In this document: positions 8,635-17,223 of the stretch, one piece after another | Layout: each line of letters starts with the position of its first letter | Numbering within the stretch: position 1 is the first letter of the stretch | Assembly: GCA_041739225.1 (NCBI GenBank) | Contig: JBGSOG010000033.1 | Coordinates: 5,666 to 69,665, forward strand | DNA length: 64,000 bases | From: BOKV01 sp041739225 | GTDB lineage: Bacteria > Pseudomonadota > Alphaproteobacteria > Rhizobiales > Rhizobiaceae | Reading direction: 5' to 3' | Made by a program: the position numbers and the translations under genes | The notes under the pieces: model-generated | Databases searched by the model: none | The model's input: only the letters and a program-made list of their open reading frames with translations | What the model was told of the DNA's origin: nothing

Positions 8635-9408
8635 ATGACACACTCGTTCAGGAAAAAAGGCGGGGTTTTGGCAGCAGCGATTGCCCTCTCTTTTGCATGG
8701 GGATCGTCATCCAGCGCGCAGGCGGCGGAAATCAGTCAGCCAACCGGTGTTCTGGAATTGTTTACCAGCCAGGGCTGCTCTTCGTGCCCGCCAGCAGACC
8801 GCGTCTTGGCCGAGCTTGTGCAGAAGGGTGAAACCCTTGCCCTCGCCTGGCACGTTGATTACTGGGACTACATTGGCTGGAAAGATACTTTCGCCAAACC
8901 CGAACACACCAAGCGCCAGCGCGATTATGCCGTGACTTTGGGCGAGAGCGGCATTTACACCCCACAAGCCGTCATCAATGGCAGGACCCATGTTGTTGGT
9001 TCGCGCGGCAACGAGGTTCGTCAAACCCTTGATGAATTTGTTGGCAGCCCGAATGGCTTGTCTATGGCGATTGACGCAAAAATTGAAAACGGCATTTTGA
9101 AGATCGAAATCCCGGCGTCCGAAAGTGCTGCCGATGCGACGCTCTGGATGGTCTATTTTCAGGGCATGACGCCGGTCAAGATTGAACGCGGCGAGCTTGC
9201 CGGCCAGACACTGGAATACACAAACATTGTCGGCACTGTGGAAATGATCGGCATGGTCGGCGAAAAGCCGCTGGCTGCGGCATTTCCGGTAAAGGATCTG
9301 GCGAAGCGCGGTTTTGAATCCTGCGCCCTGATTTTGCAAAAGACCACCAGCCATGGAACACCCGGCGCGATCATCGGTGCGGCAATCGTCCGCAATCTGG
9401 CCAAATAA
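8635..9408 (+). CDS. DUF1223 thioredoxin-like secreted protein
   Basis: A 257-residue protein with a signal peptide (basic MTHSFRKKGG, hydrophobic core, AQAAE cleavage region near residue 29). The mature part begins VLELFTSQGCSSCPPADRVL, where CSSCP at about 47-51 is a CxxC redox motif in a thioredoxin-like fold, followed by HVDYWDYIGWKD, diagnostic of DUF1223. Biochemical function of this family is not established; a periplasmic thiol-redox role is an inference. It stands alone between two terminator-like hairpins. Confidence 0.88.
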   Translation: MTHSFRKKGGVLAAAIALSFAWGSSSSAQAAEISQPTGVLELFTSQGCSSCPPADRVLAELVQKGETLALAWHVDYWDYIGWKDTFAKPEHTKRQRDYAVTLGESGIYTPQAVINGRTHVVGSRGNEVRQTLDEFVGSPNGLSMAIDAKIENGILKIEIPASESAADATLWMVYFQGMTPVKIERGELAGQTLEYTNIVGTVEMIGMVGEKPLAAAFPVKDLAKRGFESCALILQKTTSHGTPGAIIGAAIVRNLAK

Positions 9409-9435
9409 GAACTGTCTGCCTGCAGGACAGGAACG

Positions 9436-9466
9436 AAAAAAGCCGATCCTTTCGGATCGGCTTTGA
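9436..9466 (+). terminator. Terminator-like hairpin after DUF1223 gene
   Basis: The 8-bp repeat GCCGATCC (9442-9449) and GGATCGGC (9454-9461) encloses a 4-nt loop. It is followed by TTTGAGTTT on the plus strand and preceded by an A run, so it could end transcription in either direction. Confidence 0.7.
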
Positions 9467-9557
9467 GTTTGGGGATTGAACCACACTCAAACAAGGTGGC
9501 CCGACCGTTCTGCCCAGGGGGCTGGGGGGCTGAAAACCAAGGCATCACGGTCGGGCC
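9462..9557 (+). other. Structured intergenic segment, possible small RNA or leader
   Basis: This part of the 313-nt gap before the DUF2794 gene contains two nested signals: a 7-bp repeat TTTGAGT (9462-9468) / ACTCAAA (9485-9491), and a perfect 10-bp repeat GGCCCGACCG (9498-9507) / CGGTCGGGCC (9548-9557) around a 40-nt G-rich interval. No open frame or tRNA/rRNA is seen. I do not recognise an RNA family. From 9558 to 9721 I see nothing else except a purine-rich stretch just before the next start. Confidence 0.4.
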
Positions 9558-9721
9558 GTCTGAGGCAACGTCAAGAAGATGCCGCCCGACTTCGTCAATG
9601 CCATGACCAAAATCAGGCGACAAAAAGGAAATTTTGCGGCCCGCAGCACCGCTTGCAAAGTGATGCCGCGCGTATAAAGATGACGGTTCGGTGACACCAA
9701 CAACGCAAGGGGCCGGTAACA

Positions 9722-10135
9722 ATGGCGGATTTTTCGGCCGGGGCCGTTCCCGAGAACGCGGGTGGCGGGTACAGGCAGGACAATGTGGTCCGTTTGCAGG
9801 TACCCGAAAAATCGCCTCCTCCTTCAAAACCAGTCGAGATTGTTTCATTCAACCGGCGCGAACTTGACCAGATCCTGCAGGTCTATGCAATCAAGGTCGC
9901 CGAGGGCGAATGGCGCGACTATGCCATCGACATGCTGCGCGACCGTGCGGTGTTTTCGGTGTTCAAGCGCACGGCCGATGTCCCGATGTTTCGCATCGAG
10001 AAAAACCCCAGGCTAGCCCGCCGCCAGGGTGCGTGGTGCGTTGTCAATGCGACTGGCCAAATACTCAAGCGCGGACATGAACTGGCTTTGGTATTGAAAT
10101 TGTTCGAACGCAAGCCGGGGCTTTCGTCGGTGTGA
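9722..10135 (+). CDS. DUF2794 domain protein
   Basis: A 137-residue soluble protein. The core, FNRRELDQILQVYAIKVAEG then EWRDYAIDMLRDRAVFSVFKR and RIEKNPRLARRQGAWCVV, is the DUF2794 signature, widespread and nearly restricted to alphaproteobacteria. The N-terminal 40 residues are Pro/Gly-rich and variable. The function is unknown. It converges with an acetyltransferase gene 3 nt away and has a structured region upstream that could be its leader. Confidence 0.88.
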   Translation: MADFSAGAVPENAGGGYRQDNVVRLQVPEKSPPPSKPVEIVSFNRRELDQILQVYAIKVAEGEWRDYAIDMLRDRAVFSVFKRTADVPMFRIEKNPRLARRQGAWCVVNATGQILKRGHELALVLKLFERKPGLSSV

Positions 10136-10138
10136 AAC

Positions 10139-10696
10139 TCAACGGTAAAGAGTGTCCGGATAAATGCCGTCCTCCGGCTTGCCTTTATTGCCTTCCCCAA
10201 GGGAAATCTGCATCAACACCGTGTCCAGCCAGCGCCCGAATTTGTAGCCTGACCCGATGATGGTTCCGCTGTCCGCAAACCCGGCAGAGCGGTGCACTGC
10301 TATGGAAGCAGGATGCGCCCCGCCGATCACCGCCACCATTTGCCGGAAGCCGAGACGTGTGCATTCGTCGATCAACTTGTCGAGCAGCTTGCGCCCGATG
10401 CCAAGGCCGCGCGCTGCCGGTGCAAGATAGATCGAATCTTCCACCATGAACCTGTATGCCGCCCGGGTGCGAAAAGCCGATGCATAGGCGTAGCCGAGGA
10501 TTTCACCATCGCGTTCTGCGACAATGTATGGATACCCCTGCCCGGTAATCGCGTTGAAGCGATTGGTCATTTCAGAAAGGTCCGGTGGCGTCAGCTCATA
10601 GGTGGCCACACCATTGAGAACGCTTTCGCTGTAAATGCGAGCGATGGCATCGAGATCAAGATGCACCGCCGGGCGGATGGCAATATCGTTTTGCAT
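10139..10696 (-). CDS. GNAT N-acetyltransferase (phosphinothricin/methionine-sulfoximine type)
   Basis: A 185-residue GNAT enzyme with the acetyl-CoA pyrophosphate loop ARGLGIGRKLLDKLI (Q/RxxGxG/A) and, earlier, the acceptor-side strand YELTPPDLSEM followed by GYPYIVAERDGEILGYAYA. The C-terminal HRSAGF and KFGRWLDTVLMQ patterns are those of the Pat/MnaT branch, whose members acetylate phosphinothricin or methionine sulfoximine and other small amines. The native substrate is not determinable. Start ATG 10696 (MQNDIAIRPAV) fits the fold; an upstream in-frame codon at 10744 adds an atypical stretch. Confidence 0.85.
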   Translation of the reverse strand: MQNDIAIRPAVHLDLDAIARIYSESVLNGVATYELTPPDLSEMTNRFNAITGQGYPYIVAERDGEILGYAYASAFRTRAAYRFMVEDSIYLAPAARGLGIGRKLLDKLIDECTRLGFRQMVAVIGGAHPASIAVHRSAGFADSGTIIGSGYKFGRWLDTVLMQISLGEGNKGKPEDGIYPDTLYR

Positions 10697-10744
10697 GGTT
10701 CGAAGGCCTGTTGGAGTACACCGCGTGTTAGCGGGCCCCTTCAC

Positions 10745-10775
10745 AAAATAAAAGGGCGGCTGGTAAGCCGCCCTT
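10745..10775 (-). terminator. Rho-independent terminator of the BI-1 family gene
   Basis: On the minus strand a 10-bp stem (AAGGGCGGCT / AGCCGCCCTT, 10752-10775) with a 4-nt loop is followed by TTTTATTTT. It lies 24 nt after the stop of the BI-1 family gene. Confidence 0.85.
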
Positions 10776-10798
10776 CCAGACTTGCAAGGCCTGTTGCC

Positions 10799-11545
10799 TT
10801 ATTCGCGATTGCCCATGAACTGCAGCAGGAACATGAACATGTTGATGAAGTCGAGATAGAGGCTCAACGCTCCCATGATGGCCGTGCGGCCCATCATTGT
10901 CTCGTCATTGGCAACATAGTCGTACATGCCCTTGATCTTCTGGGTATCGAAGGCCGTGAGGCCGGCAAACACCAGAACACCGATCACAGAGATGGCAAAC
11001 TGCAGCGCCGACGACTGGAAAAACAGGTTTGCCAGCGAGGCAATGATGATGCCGAACACGCCCATGATCAGGAACGAACCCATTGCGCTCAGATCACGCT
11101 TGGTGGTGTAGCCATAGAGGCTCAGCGCACCAAATGCGGCTGCCGTCACGAAGAAGGTCTGCGTGATGGAGGTTGCCGTGTAGACGAGGAAGATGGTCGA
11201 CAAAGACACGCCCACCAGCGCCGAGTAGACCCAGAAGGTCAGCTGTGCGGCTGCAACGCTCATCGAGTTGATGCGGAACGACAGGAAGAACACCATCGCC
11301 AGTGGAGCAAGCATCACCACCCACTTCAACGGGCTGGCGTAAACCGCAGTGCCAAATGCGGTCAGCTGGCCATCCTGTACGGCAAGGTTGAATGTGGCGA
11401 GCGCGGCAACACCGGTTACGGCAAGCGCGATGGCCATGTAATTGTAGACCCGCAGCATGTATGAGCGCAGGCCCTGGTCGATGTCCGCACTGGTGCGGTC
11501 GGCCGGCGCAGCGATGCGGCCATTGAGGTTGCGATAGTCAGCCAT
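10799..11545 (-). CDS. Bax inhibitor-1 / YccA family membrane protein
   Basis: A 248-residue protein with seven hydrophobic segments and the BI-1 (TMBIM) family pattern: a cytoplasmic N terminus with RSYMLRVYNYMAIAL, and the C-terminal pair of acidic residues in FAGLTAFDTQKIKGMYD and SLYLDFINMF that form the proton/calcium switch in characterised homologues. The bacterial family includes YccA, a modulator of FtsH. ATG 11545 is preceded by GGAGAGAAG at the right spacing. It is monocistronic. Confidence 0.92.
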   Translation of the reverse strand: MADYRNLNGRIAAPADRTSADIDQGLRSYMLRVYNYMAIALAVTGVAALATFNLAVQDGQLTAFGTAVYASPLKWVVMLAPLAMVFFLSFRINSMSVAAAQLTFWVYSALVGVSLSTIFLVYTATSITQTFFVTAAAFGALSLYGYTTKRDLSAMGSFLIMGVFGIIIASLANLFFQSSALQFAISVIGVLVFAGLTAFDTQKIKGMYDYVANDETMMGRTAIMGALSLYLDFINMFMFLLQFMGNRE

Positions 11546-11716
11546 GTGTCTTCTCTCCACTTTGATTTCGTCCGGTCCAGCCGGACAGGTTGCCTGTGGC
11601 AAATTTGCCACCGGTTTGCGTATAATATGTGCTGTTTGTCCCAAGGAAACAAGGGGCAGGCAGGCGCAGGCTTTCGAATCATCCGGCAAGCGCAAGCTGT
11701 GCACTTGCAGGCCGGA

Positions 11717-14245
11717 TCAAAGCTCGCGCAGTACCGGCGCCGCCTTCAGCCCCAGCAACCGCCACGTACCGGCAAGACCAAGCCCAACGGTGGAAACCAG
11801 CGCGCCCGCCAGCACGATTGCAACGAGCCACGGATCAAAAACCGGGGCGAATTTCATGACCTGTGTGACCACCAACCATGCTGCAGTTGCGCCTGCGACG
11901 ATGGCAAACAGCGCGGTAGCGAGCCCCAGCATGGCATATTCTGCCACAAATGCCTGAAGAATGACCCGCCTCGTCGCCCCGATGGTCTTGAGAACCACGG
12001 CGTCATGGCCGCGCACCCGGTTTCCGGCGGCGAGCGCGCCAGCCAGCACCAGCATGGCAGTTACCAGTGCAATTGCCGAGACCGCCCGGATGGCAAGCGC
12101 CAACTGCCCGACCAACTGGTTCACTGCGTTAATTGCATCGCGGACGCGAACACTGGTGACGCCAGGATAGGCCTTGGTAACCGCAGTCAGCACCTTTGCG
12201 TCGCGGGCAATGTCGTTGCTGGCGCCGCCGGGAAAGGTGACGGTGGCAAGCCAGCCATGCGGCGCTCCGGCAAAAGCATTGGGTGAGAACACCATGACAA
12301 AATTGATCGCCAGTGTTTCCCAGTTGACGCTGCGCAGATTGGCGATTCTTGCCGTAACCGGTCGGCCCAAAACATTGACGGTAACGCTGTCGCCAACCTT
12401 GAGGTCAAGTTCGGCTGCTTCCTCGCTTGAAAAAGAGACCAGTGGTTCGCCCGCATGACCGGGCTCCCACCATTTGCCGTCGGTGATCGTGGAGTTGGCA
12501 GGCAGATCCGCCGAATGCGTAATTCCGCGGTCGCCACGCAACACCCAGCTGGTGCCTGCCTTTGGGTGTTCAGATGCAGGAACTGAATTGATGTGGGTAA
12601 TGCGTCCCCTGATCATCGGAACCGCGTCAAACTTGCCGTCCGGCGCGATATTGCCCACCGTTTGCCGCAAACCGTCGATCTCCGCAGACTGCACATCCGC
12701 CATGAAGAAAGACGGGGCCTGTTTTGGCAAATTGCCGGCAATCTGGTTGCGAAGGCTGGTGTCGATCATCGCCAGTGCCACAATCAGCGTCAGGCCCAGC
12801 CCCAGCGACAATACCACAGGCGTTGTCAGCGATCCGGGACGGTGCAAATTGGCCAAAGCCATCCGGATGGCAGTGCCACGCGGCTTTGGCATCATTCTCG
12901 CCATCTTTTTGATTGCCATTGAGACCAGCGCCAGCGCCACAAAAGCTGCGGCTGTGGCACAAAGGAAAATCGCCGCCACAATTGGCTGGCTGGCAGTCAA
13001 GAGTGCCAAGGCGACCAGCGCTGCAAGTCCGGCGCCGAGCATCGCAATATAAGCAGCCTGCGGGCGTTTGGCGGCCCCGTACCCCGCCGAGCGAAACAGC
13101 GTGGCTGCAGGGGTTTCCTTTGCCTGCCCGATTGGCCAGACCACAAAGACAAAAGCCGTGAGGAATCCGTAAGCAGCACCCAGCATAAGGGCTGGTGGCG
13201 AAAAAGCAGCGGAAAACGGGATGGTGAGTGTGTCGGCCAGCAAATACCGGGCGGCAAGTGGCAGGGTGGAACCGATCACCAGGCCGGCAAGAATGCCGAC
13301 AAGGGCAATCAGCATGATTTCCAGCAGGTAAACCTGGAAAATGAAGTTCGAGGATGCGCCCACGGCCTTGAGTGTCGCAATCGACTGGCGCTTGCCTTCA
13401 AGGAATGCCCGCGCGGCATTGCCCACTCCAACACCGCCAACCACAAGGGCGGCAAGGCCGACCAGTGTCAGGAATTGCGAGAACCGGGCAACATTGGCGG
13501 AAAGCGAAGGCGCGGCATTGTCGCGGGTCTGCAAGCGCAATCCGGCATCGGGAAAGAGTTTGCGAAGTTCGGCCAGAAGTACCGTTGGCGACTTGTCATT
13601 TGCAATCTTGAGGCTGGCCTTGGCCGAGACCAGCGACCCCGGACGCACCAGACCAGCCTTCTCCAGGCCCTTGAGCGACATCAGCACCCGTGGTCCGAAA
13701 ACTGCACCGTCGGAAAGGCGGTCCGGCTCAGAGGTTATAACCCCCTTGACCGTGAAAACCGCATCACCAATGGCGAGTTTTTCTCCGGCCGTCACTCCCA
13801 GCCTTTCAAGCAGGATCGGTTCGGCGAATATCCCGTCATTGCCAAGTTCTGCCGCCTGCAACGGACCATTGCTGCCCTCGAGCCTGCCAAACAGCGGATA
13901 GTCGTTACCCGCCGCCTTGACTTCGGCCAAGGTCTGGTCTGCACCATCGCTCCGGCGGGCCATGGCGCGCAGCGAGGTGTTTTCAGCGACATCGCCTTGT
14001 TGTTTCAGCCATTCGACAATCTGCGGCTGGATTTGCGGCACTTGCGCAGAGACGGCCAAATCACCGCCAAGAATTTCACGCCCTTCAGCCGAGATTGTGC
14101 CGGTGATCGCCCGGGAAACCGAATTGACACCGGCAATTGCGCCCACACCCAGCGCAATGCAGGCGATGAGTATAAAAAATCCACGAAAGCCGCCACGCAG
14201 TTCGCGCAGGGCAAAACGCAGTGCCAGTCTCCAGCCTTGTCTCAC
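11717..14245 (-). CDS. ybbP: YbbP-like ABC transporter permease (FtsX fold)
   Basis: An 842-residue permease with an N-terminal membrane segment (FFILIACIALGVGAIAGVNSV), a large periplasmic domain, three central helices, a second periplasmic domain and a final group of helices, i.e. a duplicated MacB/FtsX architecture. It starts with GTG 14245, sharing GTGA with the stop of the ATPase gene, and the coding sense starts precisely there (VRQGWRLALRFALREL). With the ATPase and divergent tesA it forms the conserved tesA-ybbA-ybbP locus. The cargo is unknown; envelope lipid or lipoprotein handling is an inference from the family. Confidence 0.92.
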   Translation of the reverse strand: MRQGWRLALRFALRELRGGFRGFFILIACIALGVGAIAGVNSVSRAITGTISAEGREILGGDLAVSAQVPQIQPQIVEWLKQQGDVAENTSLRAMARRSDGADQTLAEVKAAGNDYPLFGRLEGSNGPLQAAELGNDGIFAEPILLERLGVTAGEKLAIGDAVFTVKGVITSEPDRLSDGAVFGPRVLMSLKGLEKAGLVRPGSLVSAKASLKIANDKSPTVLLAELRKLFPDAGLRLQTRDNAAPSLSANVARFSQFLTLVGLAALVVGGVGVGNAARAFLEGKRQSIATLKAVGASSNFIFQVYLLEIMLIALVGILAGLVIGSTLPLAARYLLADTLTIPFSAAFSPPALMLGAAYGFLTAFVFVVWPIGQAKETPAATLFRSAGYGAAKRPQAAYIAMLGAGLAALVALALLTASQPIVAAIFLCATAAAFVALALVSMAIKKMARMMPKPRGTAIRMALANLHRPGSLTTPVVLSLGLGLTLIVALAMIDTSLRNQIAGNLPKQAPSFFMADVQSAEIDGLRQTVGNIAPDGKFDAVPMIRGRITHINSVPASEHPKAGTSWVLRGDRGITHSADLPANSTITDGKWWEPGHAGEPLVSFSSEEAAELDLKVGDSVTVNVLGRPVTARIANLRSVNWETLAINFVMVFSPNAFAGAPHGWLATVTFPGGASNDIARDAKVLTAVTKAYPGVTSVRVRDAINAVNQLVGQLALAIRAVSAIALVTAMLVLAGALAAGNRVRGHDAVVLKTIGATRRVILQAFVAEYAMLGLATALFAIVAGATAAWLVVTQVMKFAPVFDPWLVAIVLAGALVSTVGLGLAGTWRLLGLKAAPVLREL

Positions 14246-14961
14246 TTTGCCAACGCTCCCGCCAGCACGGCACCGGGTGTGCTTTCTTCGCGCTCGATGG
14301 ATCCTCCGCGCATCCGGACGATGCGCCCGCACCGCCGTGCCAGCGCCGGGTCATGCGTCACCAGAACCAGGGTCAGCCCCAGTTCGCGCTGGCGGGTGAA
14401 CATCAAATCGGCAACAGTGTTGCCGGTTTCGCCGTCAAGGTTTCCGGTGGGCTCGTCGGCAACCAGAATGGGCGGCCGCGCCACCATGGCCCGCGCCAAG
14501 GCCACACGCTGCTGTTCGCCGCCCGAAAGCTGGCCCGGATAATGGTCGAGCCGCTCGCCAAGCCCGACCGCAGCAAGTTCTTTGGCTGCCTTGTCGAAGG
14601 CGACCCGGTCACCGGCCAATTCCAGCGGAGCCGCAACATTTTCCACCGCAGTCATGTTGCCGATGAGATGAAAGGACTGGAATACAATTCCGATGTTTCG
14701 GCCGCGGTGTGCCGCCAATTCATCTTCCCCCATCGGTGCAAGGTCGCGACCGGCAACGCTGATGTGTCCGCTGTCGATGCGCTCAAGCCCCGCCATCACC
14801 ATCAGCAGGGTTGATTTTCCCGAGCCTGAGGGACCAAGCAGGGCAACGCTTTCACCCCGGTTTACCACAAGGCTTGCCTTGTTCAGCACCTGAACGCGCG
14901 AGGGGCCGCTTCCAAGCGCAAGGCTGACATTTTCAAGTTTGATGACTGGATTGTTTGGCAA
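14242..14961 (-). CDS. ybbA: YbbA-like ABC transporter ATPase (LolD/MacB type)
   Basis: A 239-residue ABC ATPase with Walker A GPSGSGKST, signature LSGGEQQRVALARAM, Walker B ILVADEPTGNLD and switch LVTHDPALA. The sequence VQVLNKASLVVNRGESVALLG and the LDGET D-loop place it in the LolD/MacB/YbbA subfamily, which couples to FtsX-type permeases. It overlaps the permease start by four bases, so the two are translationally coupled. It is divergent from tesA over 118 nt. Confidence 0.94.
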   Translation of the reverse strand: MPNNPVIKLENVSLALGSGPSRVQVLNKASLVVNRGESVALLGPSGSGKSTLLMVMAGLERIDSGHISVAGRDLAPMGEDELAAHRGRNIGIVFQSFHLIGNMTAVENVAAPLELAGDRVAFDKAAKELAAVGLGERLDHYPGQLSGGEQQRVALARAMVARPPILVADEPTGNLDGETGNTVADLMFTRQRELGLTLVLVTHDPALARRCGRIVRMRGGSIEREESTPGAVLAGALAK

Positions 14962-15079
14962 TTTTTTATGGCGCGATGCGCCCCTGTATCTGGAGAAGTG
15001 GAAAGACCGTGCGACAAAAGTGGACGAAATGCGCTTCCGTGCCTATCTCATCACATAGAACTGCACCCGGGATGAAACA

Positions 15080-15751
15080 ATGACCTCAAGCATTTGGCTT
15101 CGGTACCAACGCCTTTTTGTTGCCTGCCTCGTTCTTTTGGCCGTCCTTCCTGGGGCTGGTGCTTTGGCAAAAGCTGAACCACTGCGGATTGTCGCCTTTG
15201 GCGACAGTCTAGTGGCAGGTCTGGGTGTGCCGCTGGAGGCGGCCTTTCCGGCGCAGTTGCAACAAGCCCTGGCAGCGCGGGGCCACTCAGTCGAGATCAT
15301 CAACGCCGGGGTTTCAGGCGACACCACGGCTGGCGGGCTCGCCCGGCTTGACTGGTCGATTGCCGACGGCGTTTCTGCGGTCATTCTGGAGTTGGGCGCC
15401 AATGACATGCTGCGTGGCGTGGACCCTGCAACCACGCAGGCAAACCTCGACGCCATGATTGTTCGCCTCAAGCAACGCAACATTCCTGTTCTATTGACCG
15501 GCATGCGCGCATCACCCAACATGGGCGATGCTTATGTCCAGGCGTTTGACCCGATTTTCCAGCGCCTTGCCCAAAAGCACGACCTGCGCTTCTATCCGTT
15601 TTTCCTTGAAGGGGTGGCGGGCAATCGCGAACTCAACCAGTCGGACGCAATGCATCCGACCGCCAAGGGTGTCGAACGCATTGTTGAGCTCTTCCTTCCT
15701 CAAATGGAGGCTTTTCTGGCGGAAATAGCGGCATTGGTGCCTGCAAAATAA
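15080..15751 (+). CDS. tesA: TesA-like SGNH arylesterase/lysophospholipase
   Basis: A 223-residue secreted esterase. A signal peptide (hydrophobic LFVACLVLLAVLPGAGALAKA) precedes the SGNH blocks: I AFGDSLVAG with the nucleophile Ser, II NAGVSGDTTAGGL, III ELGANDMLRG, V SDAMHPT with the Asp-x-x-His pair. Homologues hydrolyse acyl-CoAs, aryl esters and lysophospholipids in the periplasm. Divergent from ybbA; the combination is an old, conserved locus, suggesting a role in lipid turnover, though no shared pathway is proven. Confidence 0.92.
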   Translation: MTSSIWLRYQRLFVACLVLLAVLPGAGALAKAEPLRIVAFGDSLVAGLGVPLEAAFPAQLQQALAARGHSVEIINAGVSGDTTAGGLARLDWSIADGVSAVILELGANDMLRGVDPATTQANLDAMIVRLKQRNIPVLLTGMRASPNMGDAYVQAFDPIFQRLAQKHDLRFYPFFLEGVAGNRELNQSDAMHPTAKGVERIVELFLPQMEAFLAEIAALVPAK

Positions 15752-15815
15752 TTGCTTGCCGGGGCGCAGGCACCATGATTCCCTGCTGTGAGCGAAGCTG
15801 ATTCGAGGTGTGGCA

Positions 15816-16400
15816 ATGCCAAGACTCTTCACCGCCCTCGAAGTGCCGCGTGAAGCGGCGTTGTCGCTGTCATTCCTGCGGGGCGGGCTGCCCGGCGCGC
15901 GCTGGATTGACGCTGAAAATTACCACATCACGCTTCGTTTCATCGGCGATATCGATTTTCGTACCGCCGAGGAACTCGCCAATGCATTCTCGCGCATTCG
16001 CCGTCCGGCTGTGCCGGTACGCTTGAGCGGTCTGGACGCATTTGGCGGCAACAAGCCGCATTCGATCATTGCCTGCGTCGAGCGCAACCCGGCTCTGGCC
16101 GAGTTGCAGTCCGAACAGGAGCGCATGGTTCAACGGGTTGGTCTAAAGGCAGAGCCGCGAAGATTTGTACCGCACGTTTTAATCGCCCGCCTGAAAAACG
16201 CCAAAGACATGGATGTTGCCAATTATTTGTCTTTGCGCGGCCTGTTTTCCGCACCGGTGTTTGAGGCGGCCAGCTTTGTGCTTTATTCATCAAGGGACTC
16301 TGTCGGTGGAGGACCCTATATTGTCGAGGAGCGTTTCGCCTTGAGCCAGGGGCGCAGCCAAACCGCCCAACCTGAACCCGCGCGTCCGCCGCTTTGGTGA
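15816..16400 (+). CDS. thpR: ThpR-type 2H phosphodiesterase (RNA 2',3'-cyclic phosphodiesterase)
   Basis: A 194-residue 2H-superfamily protein. The start MPRLFTALEVP and WIDAENYHITLRFIGD are typical, with the first HxTx motif (HITL) at about residue 37. The second motif, normally HVTL, reads H-V-L-I at residue 120 (codons CAC GTT TTA ATC), so the second threonine is replaced. Family members open 2',3'-cyclic phosphates on RNA ends; the substitution may lower or alter activity. ATG 15816 has GAGGTG at 15805-15810; the GTG at 15810 in frame is inside that site. Confidence 0.85.
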   Translation: MPRLFTALEVPREAALSLSFLRGGLPGARWIDAENYHITLRFIGDIDFRTAEELANAFSRIRRPAVPVRLSGLDAFGGNKPHSIIACVERNPALAELQSEQERMVQRVGLKAEPRRFVPHVLIARLKNAKDMDVANYLSLRGLFSAPVFEAASFVLYSSRDSVGGGPYIVEERFALSQGRSQTAQPEPARPPLW

Positions 16401-16406
16401 GTTTTC

Positions 16407-16718
16407 ATGCAAAATCCGGCAAGACTGAGTGACGAAGAACAACAGCTCTCGCTTGAAAGCCTGCCAAACTGGCAATTGGTTCCCGGTCGCGAGGCGATCT
16501 GTCGCACAATCGAGTTTGCCGATTTCAATGAAGCATTCGGCTTCATGACCCGTGTTGCCATGCAGGCGGAAAAGCTCGACCACCATCCGGAATGGTCGAA
16601 TGTCTGGCGCCGTGTCGACATCACCCTGACCACCCATTCAGCGGGCGGATTGACCAACCTCGACATCAAACTTGCCCAGTTTATTGACATGGCTGCCGCA
16701 AACGCAAAATCGGCATGA
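16407..16718 (+). CDS. phhB: Pterin-4-alpha-carbinolamine dehydratase
   Basis: A 103-residue protein, the family's usual size, with the active-site block KLDHHPEWSNVWRRVDITLTTH, including the His-His-Pro and the later His/Asp that dehydrate 4a-hydroxytetrahydrobiopterin. The enzyme regenerates pterin cofactors after aromatic hydroxylation; no phenylalanine hydroxylase gene is in the window, so a role in folate/pterin salvage or molybdopterin metabolism is also possible. It follows thpR by 6 nt. Confidence 0.93.
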   Translation: MQNPARLSDEEQQLSLESLPNWQLVPGREAICRTIEFADFNEAFGFMTRVAMQAEKLDHHPEWSNVWRRVDITLTTHSAGGLTNLDIKLAQFIDMAAANAKSA

Positions 16719-16797
16719 AGCAATCGGGCTGATCTTGCAATGGCCTGTGAGCTGCACCATTTTCCTTGCGTTGCGGTATGCAACGTCGGAGGGACTG

Positions 16798-17211
16798 ATG
16801 CAAAAAGTGCTTTACGGCGAAATACTCGACCCCGAACCAACAACTGAAAAAGCCGCTGCTGACGAAAAACGGGTTCGTGACGGCTTCAAGGACAAAGTTC
16901 GCCGCGCCGCAGTCAAGATTCCCTTCATTGAGGATGTGGTTGCGGCCTATTTTTGCGCCCTCGACCCCGCCACCTCTGCTCGCACGCGGTACATCCTGTT
17001 TGGTGCGCTTGCCTATTTCATCATGCCGCTCGACTGGGTTCCGGATTTTCTGCTGGTGTTTGGCTTCACCGACGACATCGCGGTGTTGACTGCTGCCATC
17101 AGCGCCGTTCGCGCCAGCATGCGGGATGTTCATTTCGCCGCTGCAAAAAAGCTGCTGGCAAACCCGTCACCGGATGCTGAAAGTGCTGCAAGAGCAAAGA
17201 CATCGGTTTGA
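16798..17211 (+). CDS. YkvA family (DUF1232) membrane protein
   Basis: A 137-residue protein whose C-terminal half carries the DUF1232 motif: RTRYILFGALAYFIMPLDWVPDFL then GFTDDIAVLTAAISAV (split here at the conserved proline/aspartate blocks). One or two hydrophobic helices suggest membrane association. The family's role is not defined. ATG 16798 has GGAGGGA upstream; an in-frame codon at 16672 lies inside phhB and is rejected. Likely cotranscribed with thpR and phhB. Confidence 0.85.
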   Translation: MQKVLYGEILDPEPTTEKAAADEKRVRDGFKDKVRRAAVKIPFIEDVVAAYFCALDPATSARTRYILFGALAYFIMPLDWVPDFLLVFGFTDDIAVLTAAISAVRASMRDVHFAAAKKLLANPSPDAESAARAKTSV

Positions 17212-17223
17212 CTTAAATCGGGA

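Noticed and set aside
9462..9557. SRP RNA, 6S RNA or tmRNA in the gap
   Set aside because: The conserved sequence blocks of these RNAs (e.g. the SRP GGAA tetraloop context or the tmRNA TTCGAATC/CCA end) are absent.
13475..14542. Plus-strand 355-codon frame over ybbP/ybbA
   Set aside because: Both minus-strand ABC genes have full motifs across the same bases.
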